Assembly: GCA_965644295.1 (NCBI GenBank)
Contig: CBFFRP010000146.1
Span: forward strand, 62,001 to 126,000
DNA length: 64,000 nt
Reading direction: 5' to 3'
Source: Paraphysomonas bandaiensis
Lineage: Eukaryota > Chrysophyceae
The notes beneath the pieces were generated by a model, which was not told the origin of the DNA, did no database searches, and saw only the letters and a program-made list of their open reading frames with translations. Below are positions 32,938 through 44,600 of this stretch, one piece after another. Positions within the stretch are counted from its first letter, which is position 1, and every line of letters begins with the position of its first letter. Position numbers and translations under genes: made by a program.

Positions 32938-33050
32938 GCATTCGTCTAGCTACTAAGTTGGTGCAGGTTTTTAAGACTTTCAATATACCAACAGTCTGTA
33001 TGCTCACTGCGTTTGCTGTGAGTGATAAAACGAAAGTAGTGCTTGCTGTG

Positions 33051-33175
33051 ACGCACAAGCAGCATTCGTAGTGCTAAATAGTGGGATAACAGAGTTAAGT
33101 ACTATTTAGTTAAGTTGCAATGCTATATTAGTCCTGACTCTTTGAATGCCTATTGCCACTAATACGACATTCGAC
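33051..33175 (+). repeat. Dispersed repeat D, copy 2 (3' part)
   Basis: Carries the GACGCACAAGCAGC core and a tail (GTTAAGTTGCAATGCTA, CCTATTGC, ATAATACGAC-type) matching 59620-59745. Confidence 0.7.
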
Positions 33176-33871
33176 AACATAGTCTATTTGGAGTAAATAT
33201 CACGTCAATAACAAAAATTCAACCTGGACATTTTTAGTAATATGACCTTAGTCATAAATTGTACTCGTGTATAGCTGTACGCATTACAGAACAATGGGGA
33301 TACACAGCAGGCAAAGTAAATCAATGCAGCATAGATCAGGTCAGAGGAAAACAGAAAAATAGAGAGAGATATGAGGACCCTTTCCCACATGTACAAATAT
33401 GACAACCTCTCACATCCAAATAATATACTGAAAGCAGTTGGTTTACAATCCGAAGCTCATATTTAAAGGATTCCTAGTTCGTTTGATACTTCCGAGCTGA
33501 AACATTCTAACTGCTCCACACTACGCAAAATATCAGTGGGTAAGAGTATCTTAACAGTCACTCCAACTTTAATTAATATATATTTTTGGCTTATTGCTCG
33601 ATGATTACCTTCCTTCAATATCGTGAGGAAGAAAAGTTGAACAATGATGTTGTTCCAAGTTTCCTGGAAAATGATGAGGCAGAGTTTATGAATGTAAGAA
33701 TACTCCAGTTTTACTCCGCCAAAGAAAAAAATCATGAAATTATGTCAGAAGCGTGTTTTATTAAGAATTAAGACATTCGACCGCTATATATATAACACTA
33801 TAGACAACATGCGAGTGATGTCCATATAAGATGATGTTATTATCACTACAACTGGATATCAGTTACATCTA

Positions 33872-34072
33872 CTAATCTTCTTGTGTTTTCATAGCCCGAG
33901 ATATATAGATAGCCTCTTCAATGTCTTCAAGTTTGTATGGTTTGAGTCCATAACTTAACATAAAGTTTGAGCAGGAACCCCATCCGTCTTTTATTTCCTT
34001 CCAGGTGAGTAAGGTGGGATCATTTTTGTTGAGAAGATGAGAGGCAGCTAATGCTTCAGTTGCGCCGTCCAT
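33872..34072 (-). CDS. Small 66-residue protein, possibly conserved
   Basis: An intronless ATG-initiated frame beginning MDGATEALAASHLLNK. Its core (WKEIKDGWGSCSNFMLSYGL, then KPYKLEDIEEA) has the Trp/Gly/Tyr-rich, low-redundancy look of a real folded or conserved short protein and is unlike the microsatellite frames nearby. It ends EDFK-like as MKTQED-stop. No domain name can be given; the small size suggests a stand-alone regulatory or adaptor peptide. Confidence 0.5.
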   Translation of the reverse strand: MDGATEALAASHLLNKNDPTLLTWKEIKDGWGSCSNFMLSYGLKPYKLEDIEEAIYISRAMKTQED

Positions 34073-35230
34073 GATTCAGAGGTGTGGTATGGTAAGTTTG
34101 AGGATTTATGTGAAGGTGAGTGTATGAGCATTCCAGACGACAGCATCGTACCTACCTACCTACATACATAAATACCAACTCCTCACTTGCAGTTGCTCCT
34201 GTACAGAGTTGTAAGCAAAATATCTGGGTTTTTAAATCAAAACCTGGTTTTTTAATGGTAACAATCCTGAGAAATGATATACCGGTAGGAATTCCTATAC
34301 GTAGAATACATTCACAGCAGTCCGTGTAGCTTCGTGCTGGGAGCGATCTGATATGAGGATATGAAGCGTAGTCATGATAAAACGAAGTCCTCATTCATGC
34401 CGTCTTCAAAGGCTCTTAAAGCTTGGTTAGGATGTCAGTCCGGTGTCCAGGACGGAGATACCTCCGGTGAACGGTGAACCGTAACACCGCATATATATAC
34501 ATGTATACATACTCCACATGCATACATATACATACATATACATACATACCTAAATATAAGTTCACGCACCATATCCATACATACATATATACATATATAC
34601 ATATATATATATAGTCAGTGGGTGCTTAGGGAATAACAATTGTAGTCGTATATGAGGCATGTTGTCATTGACAATACGCTTAGCCTCTGCCAGTGGAGTC
34701 GATTGGATGATGTGTGTACAGTATGAGGCAACGTCCTGATAAGCACGACATGACCAACCCCTAAAGAGAACTGGATGTCACTGCTCCTATCCACCCATAC
34801 AGCATCCGATGTGGCACTGTAACTGAAGAATTGTGTCGAAGTACTGACTATGAAGACAGCAGTCCACTTGCATAAACCAAAGAATGGAAGATAACTGGAG
34901 TGTATGGTGATCTGATTTTGAAAGTTGACTCATCATTGCGCTTTCTCTATAATTGTTTATTATGATGAAGTCACATACAAATCACTGCAAATATTATAAT
35001 TAAGTTTCTGTTCGAGGCGAATATTGAAGTTGAATGCCTATATTTGCCCGGTTCTAATATGAGCGTCCTGTTGAACAAATTCAGCTGTTCCTTGTAAATA
35101 ACATAGACTGTTACATCATATATGTCATCATCGTACTTAATGAGAAATGTGGAGTTAAAATGTTGTGAAATGTTAGTATCTAGAGTTTACTTTGAATATC
35201 GCATAGCTATAAGCTATAAAGGATTCATAT

Positions 35231-35235
35231 GATTT
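35231..35235 (+). other. Copia target-site duplication, left (GATTT)
   Basis: Five bases repeated at 40866-40870, directly flanking the LTRs. Confidence 0.85.
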
Positions 35236-35493
35236 AAATAAGATTTAAGGTTAGTCTTAATATTTAGTAAGAATATACTTGATATTATTAGAGATAAAGA
35301 TTGAACGATAAGGCCTAATAGTATAATAGCAAGACACGTTTGAGCAGAGCGTTAGCACCACACACATGTGCGTATCTTGTACAGTCGCGTATCATGTATA
35401 GTTTGGTAATTATTCAGTCTATTTGGTATTTCATTGTATATGTGTGTTGTATTCACGCGTTAAGAGATATACGTGAATCAATGACTCCTAATA
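35236..35493 (-). repeat. Copia 3' LTR
   Basis: 258 bp, matching 40608-40865 base for base by eye. Confidence 0.95.
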
Positions 35494-35506
35494 CTCCCCC
35501 TCAATG
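35494..35506 (-). other. Copia polypurine tract
   Basis: In element orientation reads TTGAGGGGGAG directly before the 3' LTR start; this primes plus-strand DNA synthesis in LTR elements. Confidence 0.75.
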
Positions 35507-35658
35507 AAATAATCATATGGCGTATACATAGATATATGGATATAGGTGTATATATTTGGAGATAGTTCTACTGAGGGTAAAACCCACGAGTGCAATCACA
35601 GATTGTGGATTACACTGATGTCAACATACAGCATACTCGTGGGAAACTCCGTAGATCT

Positions 35659-38600
35659 CTAAGTCATCCATCGTGGTCTCTTGGTTGAGTTCTCTGCCGG
35701 TGGGATAGATACTTTTGTTCTTTTATTGCTAGCAGGTATGTTGATACCTCCCCCCCCCATTAGTGAATCCCGCAATCTGTGGAACGTGTTTGATGTGAGG
35801 GGTTTAGTTAGAATGTCGGCCAGCATCTCGTTTGTAGGCATGTAATCAACAATAATAGAGTGCGATGCGACTTGTTCTCTTATGAAGTGATATCTGATGG
35901 CAATATGTTTTGTTCGTCGGTGGTGTACGGGGTTTAGGCATAGTTGAATTGCACCTTTGTTGTCACACCATATGGTTGTTGAGTATGGCATGTGGAAGCC
36001 CAATTCCGAGAGTAGTGACCGTAGCCAAATAGCTTCTTGACATGCTGTTGATAGTGCCATGTACTCCGCTTCTGTAGAGGATAGAGCTACAGTGGTCTGG
36101 AGTCGTGATTGCCAGGAAATGAGACAATTTCCAATAAAGAAGCAAAACGCTGTGGTCGACCTGCGAGTTAAGTTACAGCGTGCCCAATCACTGTCAGCGA
36201 ATCCAGTTAAAGTAACAGACTTCCCGGAGTACTGTAGACCTTGATCGATAGTGCCTTTGAGGTACCTAAGTATGTTTAATGCGGCTTTGCATGTAGTTAG
36301 ATTTGGATTAGTACTGAAACGAGCAAGGGTGTTTACAGCATATGCAATATCAGGTCTAGTGCACACAGCAATATACATAAGTGAACCTATGAGCTCCTTG
36401 TAAGGAAAATTTTGGACAAATTCTTGATTTTCTTGAGATAGTTGTTTCTTTTCGAGAATGTCTATATGAAAATTTGTTGTCATGGGGTGACTACGTGGCT
36501 TGCAATCTTCCATGTTGAATCTGTGGAGTAGGTTCCGTATGTATTGAGATTGATTTAGTGTCGTAGTTCGATTCTGTATATCCTGTTTGACGAATATGCC
36601 GAGGTAGTAATCTAGGAGGCCGAGATCATGAATGTCGAATTTTTCAGCTAACGAATTCTTGATTTGGATGATGTCAGTCCTACTTTTACCGGCGATAATG
36701 ATGTCATCGACGTAAACTGCCAGAATTATGGGTCGACCATTGATTGATTTCGTGAATATGCACGGGTCGGACACTAATCTGGTAAAACCACAGTCTAACA
36801 AATAATTAGTACAACATTTATACCAATTTAACCCGGACTGTTTGAGTCCGTATATACTCTTTAGAAGTCTGAGGACTTTACCGTTTGGAACATTGAGACC
36901 AGCGGGTGGATACATGTAAATTTCCTCTTGGAGGTCTGCATTGATGTAAGCAGTGGAGAAATCTACCTGGTGAAGCTCCAACCCAAGTATAGTTGCTAGT
37001 GCTATGACTGTTCTCATTGATGTGGCCTTTGCGACTGGGCTGTAGGTTTCGTTGTAGTCTTTACCCTCGACCTGGGAGAAACCTTGAGCCACTAACCTCG
37101 CCTTGAAGGTAACCTCATCTCGCTTGACCTTTACCCTAAACACGAATTTTCCCCTTATAATGTTGGAATTTGCTGGTGGTGTCGTTATCCTCCAACAGCC
37201 TTTGCTCTCTAGAGACTTGATTTCTTTGTTGATGGCTTTCAGCCATTGTTCCTTGTACCTGCCTGATAGTGCCTCGCCAACATTGTTAGGTGTGTTAGGT
37301 ACATCATTGCTACATGTGTCATTTGCATGCATAATGATGTCAACATCATTCATGTATAATGTTCTGTAACTATCATGTTTATCAGGTGTTTTGTGGTTGT
37401 ACAAATATCTTTTATCAACATCACAGTGGTATATATTATCACCGAATTTGTGTACATTCATGATTACCCTTTTCCTGGTCTGCCTCTTGCTGTGGAGACT
37501 TTTCTTTACGCAACGGCTCACCTTGTGTCGGTGGGGTGTCCTTACACCCGTAATTGTGCCATCCGGGCTTTGCCGGCTCCTGTCACCCTGGGAATTCACA
37601 GTCTTGATAGCTCGTTTGACCTTACGAGCAGGGTGATCACGCTTGTTGTCACCCCGTGCCTCCTTCGGCACTGTATTCCGCTGAGCTTCTGCTGTGCGGC
37701 GAGGCCTTGCCTCCTTTTCATTTGAGTAGGGTCCTCTCAAATGGCTGTGACTCCCGCCCCGTGTGGCGTCATGACGGCTGTCGGTTGAACTGCTCCTCCC
37801 TGGAGCTGTTCCTTCCACGGGGCATCCTGGTTCCTCTTGCGGGGGTGATACCGCGTTCTGATAACTGAAGTGCTCGGCGGTGTATCTTTCGATGTCCGCA
37901 GCGTGTATTGGGTCATTTAACTCGATGACTCGCCCTTCATTTTCTCGTGGGGCCAATCCTCTGTAAGCAGCCACGTGGCCTTTGATGACTGTGATTCTTG
38001 TCGTGATGTATTGGAGGCCATCCTGTGGATCTGTGTGGGTCATTCCAACGAGGTATTGGAAGCTCTCGGTTGTTCGATTCTCTGAATTTTCTTCTCTCAG
38101 TGATGATTCGATTTCAGCGTAGTAGTTTTCCTTGACGTCGGGGATGCACTCATTGAAAAAGACGTGACTTGAGATTACGAAGTCCTTGAGTGAAGGTACA
38201 TATATGACGTACCCTGGTCCATCTTCTCGGTATCCCATGAAGTACCCAATATGGCTATGTGGAGACCAATCGTTTCTTCTCTGAGACTTGTCTATGAATG
38301 TATGGCATTTGCAGCCCCAAATCCTGGCGTAAGATAAATCGGGGGCCTCGTCGTGGATGAACTGATACGGTGATATGAATCCCTTTGCAGTGGCGCATGG
38401 CAGGCGATTTTTCATATGCGTGACGGTGGACATAGCCTGTTCCCAGAAGTTGGGTGGTAGGCCCGAGTTGCAAATGGATGCAAGCGTTCTTTCCTTGGTC
38501 GTGCGCCATGGTCGTTCTTGTATGGGGTTGTCTTCTGGCGTGTACGGAGCGTTGAAGGTCCAGGTTGATCCTAATTTTCTCAGCAAGTTCAGTACACGAT

Positions 38601-40530
38601 GTGATACTAGCTCACGGCCACCATCAGCATGATAGTGTATTAGCCGTTTGCCTTTCGAATGCAGATAATCCACAATTTTCTGAATGCACTCAATGACAAA
38701 ATCCTCGGTTCTGTGTTTTCCATAGAATGTCCAACTGAATCTTGAAGCTGCATCGGTAGCTCCAAAGACTACGGTGTTTCCTGTGACTATTGCTGGAGGT
38801 GAAAATGGTCCAGTAAAATCAACTGCTATAAGTCCTCCAAGCTCCTGCGATCTTCTGGTTTTTGTCGGTATCATTTGCCTTGTCTCGCGCCTATGTTTCC
38901 TCCTGTGAGCCTTGCCTTGTGCGCAGCCATCACAAAGGCCTTCTGGTAGCTGTGGCGAGCTCAGGTCGGATTTTGAAATAGTGATTCCTTTCACAAGATT
39001 CAACTTTAGTGCTTTTTGAATTAAGCCAATGGATGCGTGGGTCAACCTTCGATGTGCCAGGGAGATCGAGGAACCGCTTGATGTAGATGCCAAGTTGCAC
39101 TGGTCTTGGATGTAACCTAAATCGGATAATTTGATCTCGTATAGACCGTTTTGTTTCCTGGCTGTGGTTAACAAAATTCCATCGTGGTATACGCGTGCCT
39201 CGTTTGGTCCGAATATGATATTGCAGTTGGCGTCTGTTGTCAACTGGCTGATAGAAATTAAAGTCTTTGACGCGTCTGGAACTAGCCTGCACTTGCTAAT
39301 CAGTCCAAGCTTGCCGTATCCCAATGCCTGCATTTCTGATCCTGATTTGGCGGTGTAAATTGTGGTTTGATCGTAAGTGAATTCGGAGAGTAAGCTTCGT
39401 GCTGCTGTAATTGATATTGTGCAGCCAGAGTCTAGAATGCCAAATTCCTGCTTCTCGTGTTCCGTATGTAGGACGTGGTTGTCTGTGATCATCCCAGAGA
39501 ATGCACTGTAGTCATTGTCATCGTTTGGCCCCTCATCGTCATAGTCTTCCAGTCTTAAGTTCGAATCCCGATGACTGTTTCTTGGGTATTTTGATGATGT
39601 GTTCTTGGAGTGATGCCCTTTCCCTCTTTTGTCGTCGTTTCGTTTGTTTGTGGACTTCTGCATCTGTTGTATGTGTTCCCACGAGTGCTTGCACTCTGCT
39701 GCAATGTGGTTGGATCCATTGCATCTGAAGCACTTAACTTCGCGCGAGGCTCTTGTGACTTTGCTGGGCTTGTTGGATTTCTTCTGTTTTCGCTGCCCGT
39801 TGTTGTGCTTCTGCTTCTTCGGTAGACGGGGGTTAAACGGCTGTTTGCCTGTTGAGCTGTAGTTTGCGCTGTCCCGTTTGGTTTCCGTATTTTGTGATAG
39901 TAGGGAGCCTACAGTGGAATGCTCGAATGCTCTCAATCTTCTTATCAGCGTTTTATAATCATCAATTGGGTTCATTTGGAGGTTGATTGCCAGGTCCTTA
40001 TAGGTCTGGTTCTCATTTGAGACCATCCCTTGTCGTATTCTTGAAATAAGGTCTTGTTCAGAGACTTTGTGGCCATGTGTAGCGAGCTTTAATCGCAATT
40101 TTTCGACTTCGTCCAGGAATTGATTGATTGTTTGAGCTTGCTTGATTTTGATTGATTGCAGTTGGCCAATGAGGTCGGTTATCGTATCATTTGAGGTCTT
40201 GTCTTTGAAATGCTTTTCGATCTCTGACCATGCCCTTTTTCCATCTCCTTCAGGGACTGTTTCGATAATACCCTCTGCTTCCTCGTTTTGGCCAATCACC
40301 GCGCTGGATAGAAGTGACCATAGGTAATTGTTGCCCTCCTCGAAATACTGCATATTTTCGTCGTAGGCGTTTTTCCTGTATAGGTAGTCCTCTTCTGTTT
40401 CTTCCTCTTGACGTATAGGCTCCTCTGGCGCATCGTTTCTTAGGATGTATACTATCTTAGGCTTACGAAAGAACCAGGCTCTACTTTTCTTCTGCCATTT
40501 TGAGAAGTTCTTGGCGTCGAAGGGTGGCAT
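35659..40530 (-). CDS. Copia Gag-Pol polyprotein
   Basis: From the first ATG (40530) the frame encodes 1623 residues; the open frame itself extends to the primer-binding site at 40608 but has no ATG there. Order is Gag, zinc knuckle (CFRCNGSNHIAAECKH), aspartic protease (GILDSGCTIS), a pre-integrase His/Cys segment ending GLCDGCAQGKAHRRKHRR, integrase core (AVDFTGPF, HYHADGGRELVS, TPEDNPIQE), reverse transcriptase (ARLVAQGFSQVEGKDYNETY and the YVDDIIIAG active site), then RNase H (GFADSDWARC, STEAEYMALSTA, WCDNKGAIQL). Integrase before reverse transcriptase is the Copia order. All catalytic motifs I looked for are present and there is no internal stop. Confidence 0.96.
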   Translation of the reverse strand: MPPFDAKNFSKWQKKSRAWFFRKPKIVYILRNDAPEEPIRQEEETEEDYLYRKNAYDENMQYFEEGNNYLWSLLSSAVIGQNEEAEGIIETVPEGDGKRAWSEIEKHFKDKTSNDTITDLIGQLQSIKIKQAQTINQFLDEVEKLRLKLATHGHKVSEQDLISRIRQGMVSNENQTYKDLAINLQMNPIDDYKTLIRRLRAFEHSTVGSLLSQNTETKRDSANYSSTGKQPFNPRLPKKQKHNNGQRKQKKSNKPSKVTRASREVKCFRCNGSNHIAAECKHSWEHIQQMQKSTNKRNDDKRGKGHHSKNTSSKYPRNSHRDSNLRLEDYDDEGPNDDNDYSAFSGMITDNHVLHTEHEKQEFGILDSGCTISITAARSLLSEFTYDQTTIYTAKSGSEMQALGYGKLGLISKCRLVPDASKTLISISQLTTDANCNIIFGPNEARVYHDGILLTTARKQNGLYEIKLSDLGYIQDQCNLASTSSGSSISLAHRRLTHASIGLIQKALKLNLVKGITISKSDLSSPQLPEGLCDGCAQGKAHRRKHRRETRQMIPTKTRRSQELGGLIAVDFTGPFSPPAIVTGNTVVFGATDAASRFSWTFYGKHRTEDFVIECIQKIVDYLHSKGKRLIHYHADGGRELVSHRVLNLLRKLGSTWTFNAPYTPEDNPIQERPWRTTKERTLASICNSGLPPNFWEQAMSTVTHMKNRLPCATAKGFISPYQFIHDEAPDLSYARIWGCKCHTFIDKSQRRNDWSPHSHIGYFMGYREDGPGYVIYVPSLKDFVISSHVFFNECIPDVKENYYAEIESSLREENSENRTTESFQYLVGMTHTDPQDGLQYITTRITVIKGHVAAYRGLAPRENEGRVIELNDPIHAADIERYTAEHFSYQNAVSPPQEEPGCPVEGTAPGRSSSTDSRHDATRGGSHSHLRGPYSNEKEARPRRTAEAQRNTVPKEARGDNKRDHPARKVKRAIKTVNSQGDRSRQSPDGTITGVRTPHRHKVSRCVKKSLHSKRQTRKRVIMNVHKFGDNIYHCDVDKRYLYNHKTPDKHDSYRTLYMNDVDIIMHANDTCSNDVPNTPNNVGEALSGRYKEQWLKAINKEIKSLESKGCWRITTPPANSNIIRGKFVFRVKVKRDEVTFKARLVAQGFSQVEGKDYNETYSPVAKATSMRTVIALATILGLELHQVDFSTAYINADLQEEIYMYPPAGLNVPNGKVLRLLKSIYGLKQSGLNWYKCCTNYLLDCGFTRLVSDPCIFTKSINGRPIILAVYVDDIIIAGKSRTDIIQIKNSLAEKFDIHDLGLLDYYLGIFVKQDIQNRTTTLNQSQYIRNLLHRFNMEDCKPRSHPMTTNFHIDILEKKQLSQENQEFVQNFPYKELIGSLMYIAVCTRPDIAYAVNTLARFSTNPNLTTCKAALNILRYLKGTIDQGLQYSGKSVTLTGFADSDWARCNLTRRSTTAFCFFIGNCLISWQSRLQTTVALSSTEAEYMALSTACQEAIWLRSLLSELGFHMPYSTTIWCDNKGAIQLCLNPVHHRRTKHIAIRYHFIREQVASHSIIVDYMPTNEMLADILTKPLTSNTFHRLRDSLMGGGGINIPASNKRTKVSIPPAENSTKRPRWMT

Positions 40531-40599
40531 GGAATCCTTCCTCTTGTCCGATGAGTCGGAGTCGGAGTTATCGTAACTGTTAGTCTTAGAACTACCATC

Positions 40600-40607
40600 C
40601 GCTACCA
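40600..40607 (-). other. Copia primer-binding site
   Basis: Reads TGGTAGCG in element orientation immediately after the 5' LTR, complementary to a tRNA ending GCTACCA (initiator Met type). The polyprotein frame overlaps it. Confidence 0.75.
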
Positions 40608-40865
40608 AAATAAGATTTAAGGTTAGTCTTAATATTTAGTAAGAATATACTTGATATTATTAGAGATAAAGATTGAACGATAAGGCCTAATAGTATAATA
40701 GCAAGACACGTTTGAGCAGAGCGTTAGCACCACACACATGTGCGTATCTTGTACAGTCGCGTATCATGTATAGTTTGGTAATTATTCAGTCTATTTGGTA
40801 TTTCATTGTATATGTGTGTTGTATTCACGCGTTAAGAGATATACGTGAATCAATGACTCCTAATA
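40608..40865 (-). repeat. Copia 5' LTR
   Basis: 258 bp, identical by eye to 35236-35493. It should carry the promoter and polyadenylation signal; TATA-like TATATGTGTG and TATTA stretches are present but not decisive. Confidence 0.95.
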
Positions 40866-41690
40866 GATTTAATTTACTTATTATTCTAGTAAAGTATGGT
40901 ATTTTCAAGTAGAGATCGGATAGTTATATTTAACCAACATTAAGAAAACTCATATTTTTCAAAAGAATGGTATGTATACTGTATGCTTGGGAAATTACAA
41001 TTGTTCTAGATTTATACATTGAACATTTTTCTGACGCAAAATGAGGATATATATATATATTTAAGGGAGCACCTATAGACTATAGGTGTAACCAATGTTC
41101 ATAGTGAACAGTGAAGTGGCTGTTGTAGTCATACTAGTGATAAAGAAATACAAAATACAACTGTCAAGGTTTGACATTATATGAGAAGTATTAACTTAAC
41201 AACAGAAGGGAACTTATACTCAAAGCTGAGAATTATAAATTATAATCAATGTCTCTTATCATTCATCAATATCATGTTGTCTCCACTACCACTCATTTCT
41301 CGTACGACGATCTTACATCGTCACTACAACTTGCATCGTCACAATATTCCGTTTTACCGCTATGTGCTTATCGTCATTCATTCTCACAATACGATTAACA
41401 AGACTACAACTGTATAATACAGTAATTTAAATACCTTATAACTACAGCTTTCAATTGCTCTCATATAGCAGAACTCAACAACAACCACCACAGAGTTTCC
41501 TCTCACGAAATATAAAGCATAGTCTACTTCGCCAGATTCGCCAGCTAAAAATATCAGACACACATAAACTCGATACATTATTTAAAACACAATATCCTAA
41601 GCTAGGTATTCCTATACAACCAAGAATAATAGAAATTAATATTATCTAGGCACCATCGTGACTACAATGAAATTATTGACACGGTAGCTG
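40866..41690. other. Intergenic region with repeat-A copy
   Basis: Starts with the right Copia target duplication (GATTT, 40866-40870). A TA microsatellite lies at 41045-41065 and repeat A copy 3 at about 41245-41485. No supported gene. Confidence 0.6.
41245..41485 (+). repeat. Dispersed repeat A, copy 3
   Basis: Shares ACCACTCATTTCTCGTACG, TACAGCTTTCAATTGCTC and CAGAACTCAAC blocks with copies 1 and 2. Confidence 0.6.
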
Positions 41691-44600
41691 TCAATCGGCC
41701 ACGATACGCGAAGTACCAGATGCACGAGAAGACGGTCGACTATTTTTCGCCGCCATAGGACCAACACGCTCAGTCAACTTCGCGAACAGCGAGGACTCGC
41801 CAACTACATCAGGGTTTGATTTCGCTCGTTTAATTGAAGGAGCTTTCATTGGGCGCCTTGAAATATTATCAGCGGGTCTGTATCTTTTCTTTCCATTTTG
41901 TGCAAACCCACTTCGGCTTGAGCCGTCCATAGTAGATCCGTATCCAATAGTAGACTCCCGCCCATCGGCTGTGGATGTGCGTTCATCTACTATATACTTA
42001 CCATACAACATATTAAACCATCAATATTTTCTTACCTAGTCCCCCCCCCACAGTGCTGCGGGAGTGTCCGTCATCAACGAACACATACTGCTGCGAGGAT
42101 ACTGTCACCGCAGTTCCTCCCAATGCGGAAGTATGTTTATTCTTGGACAGCCCTCCAAAGAAAGATCTCTTGTGACTGGGCCGAGTTCCTGTGCTGCCTG
42201 ACCTTTTCCCTACTACAGCTGCAAAGAGACTTGTCTCACCCGGTGGTGCGGTAGAACCACTACCACCCGCGTCTTGTGACGATGAATCGTGCAAAGCCTA
42301 CACCACACAATATATCAGCATGAAACAGTCAAAATACAGATCATCTCACCTGCCGCCTGCGGGAAATGGACACGCCCATAAACATACCATGTCCGGCCTC
42401 CAATTCGCTCCGATCAAGAACACCACTCATACTAGAGGCTCGCGGCCCCAACCCTCCCACTGAACTTACCCGGCGGAGCTTGCTTCCACCAGGCATACTG
42501 TCGGGAGTTATCTTTCGTGGTACAATTGAAGTGCGACGCTTCACACCGACGCCCCCTGTATCAGGCTTGTGCATTCCAGCATCCCCCGCATTACCATAAG
42601 TGGATGATCGAGAGGATGAGTCCTGACACAATACAATTACGAAACAGAGTACGCAACACGTTGGCACACTCACGATAAGACCCATTTTGGTATCAGGTCT
42701 CGTAGCAGTAAGGGTATTGCTGACAGTAGCGGAACGGGTGAGGCCTCTAGGTGTGCCAAGCAAAGATGATGACGATGGTGTTCGTATCATCGGTGTCAGG
42801 CCAGGGGCAGCGTCCGCGTCACCGGTTAAGGAGAGCGACAGCTTTGGTACAGAACCAACTTCCTTATCAGATTGGGCGCGCTCCATGCGTAGCGCTCTGT
42901 TCATACAAGCAATCTCGAAGAAGCGTCGATAGTTCTTCTTCTCCTCCGCTCGCAGTTCTGCCCGCCTTCGCCGTTCGTCCTCTGTAAGCTTAGATCCTGT
43001 CGAGTGCATTAGAACGGCGTAAATTATACAACGTGACAGTAACCTGAGCCATCATCGTCGCTTAAGTCATCATCATCGTCATCAGTGAGCTCATCAATGG
43101 CATATGACTCCTCCTTCTGGCCTCGCACACGAGAAGTCATCTGTTTCAAATACATTGCCTGAAACTCTTCGTCGTCATCAAAGTCCACCTTATCCTCGTC
43201 CTCTACCCTCTCATCGCTGTTGGTAATACCGTCAGCAGCAAGCTCATCGAGACCATAGTGACCGCGTGTCCCTCCCTCGGCGTTCCTCTGTCTATTGCTC
43301 TTGTGTCCAGATGCAAGGCTCTTGAGAATCTCTTTGGTATTGAGTCGGTCTTGACGAGCCTCGTCCTCAAGACGTTGCCGTTGTCCTTCCTGTTCATCGC
43401 CTTCACCGTCCGACACATCATCGACTATGTTCTCCAGGTCACTGGCCCGAACGCGCAGGTCATCCTGTTAAAATATGCGTGAGATGAAACGCATTTCACA
43501 CGATCGACTCACCTTGTCCTCATCGTCCGGGTTGGTTGGGACACCGAATCCGAAGTCCCCTAGACCAGCTTGTCGTCCTATATCTTCCTCCTCCTCGGCT
43601 TCTTCCTCCAAATACTTACTATTATCCTGTACCAGCGCAGCGTAAAAGCGAGTCAATATTATCACTAAGATACACGTACCTTTTTTTTCCTAGCTGCACG
43701 TTCTTCTTCTTTGAGCATAGCGTAGTACGCACTTGCTCGTCTCTCGCTCTTGTCCTTCTTTGTCGTGATACCACTACTTTCCTTCTCTTTGTCATCATTA
43801 TCTGCTGGACTAATCTCAGAGGTACCGTTGGCAGTGATCTCCACTTCCCCACCCTCCCCTGCTAATTCTACCGCAACAGCTGTGGTGGTCTCGTCTTCTT
43901 GCGTATCCTCATTATTTTTCTCTTCCTCTGCCCCTTCCGTCTCCTCTTCGTTGTTTAACGCTTCAATGAGCGCTTCCTCCTCGTCTCCATCATCATCCTC
44001 GTCTTCTTCCTCATCATCGTCTCCAATATCATCCCACGTTACCATATCCTTTTTTGCATCTAAACCCACCAAAAATTGCTCGTCAGAGGAATCAAATTCT
44101 CCTTCACTGTCATCCTGCTTGAGTAGAAGCTGCACATAAACATTTAAACAGGTTATCACACGAATCAACAGTATATGGGCAACATACCTCTTCATGATAG
44201 CGCCGAGCACGCTCTTTTCTTTCTGCCTCTAGCCTTTCCTCCCGCTCTCGTTGTGCTGCCTCTTTAGCCGCCCTCTCGGCTGCAACTCGACGCCTCTCAA
44301 GTTCAATTCCACTCAGAACCTTTACTAGGTCTTGGGAGCTAGAGAGGCGGAGCTTCTTTGCCACAGTTGTAGAAGATTGCAGCATAGCGTTCTGCTGGAG
44401 CTGGGTTTTGAGCTTTGTACGAACATTGTTGCCACGGATGCACACGACACCCTTGCAGTATCCACCGCGAACAACGTCGTCTTCCTTCTCTACTGCCTTA
44501 TCGTCATCCATACCGGAGTTACTATCCTCATCACTATCACACTCATCGGATGAGTCATCAGACAATTCAATAACTTTCGTTTCAGGCGCTTTAGACTCCT

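Larger units (their letters stand above)
30129..35230. other. Repeat-rich, gene-poor interval
   Basis: Between the channel gene and the Copia element. It contains repeat C, repeat B copy 2, a 162-bp MITE-like element, a perfect 23-bp hairpin, a 92-bp tandem duplication, two repeat-D copies, a degenerate repeat-A fragment and two small possible genes, all listed separately. The remainder (about 34080-35230) shows CATA/TATA microsatellites near 34490-34610 and nothing else I can support. Confidence 0.6.
35236..40865 (-). mobile_element. Full-length Ty1/Copia LTR retrotransposon
   Basis: 5630 bp on the minus strand, flanked by the 5-bp GATTT duplication. The two 258-bp LTRs appear identical. 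In element orientation the LTR starts TATTAGGAG and ends CTTATTT. It is followed by TGGTAGC, matching the 3' end of initiator tRNA-Met as a primer-binding site. Before the 3' LTR is the polypurine tract GAGGGGGAG. The single long frame is open from end to end, so the insertion is recent and may still be competent. Confidence 0.96.

Noticed and set aside
33586-33771. 61-codon plus-strand frame with an ATG at 33601 and a GT donor at 33694
   Set aside because: Could be an orphan exon (MITFLQYREEEKLNN) but no partner exon was found.
37103-39862. Plus-strand open frames opposite Copia
   Set aside because: Antisense to an intact polyprotein; hydrophobic-looking translation only.
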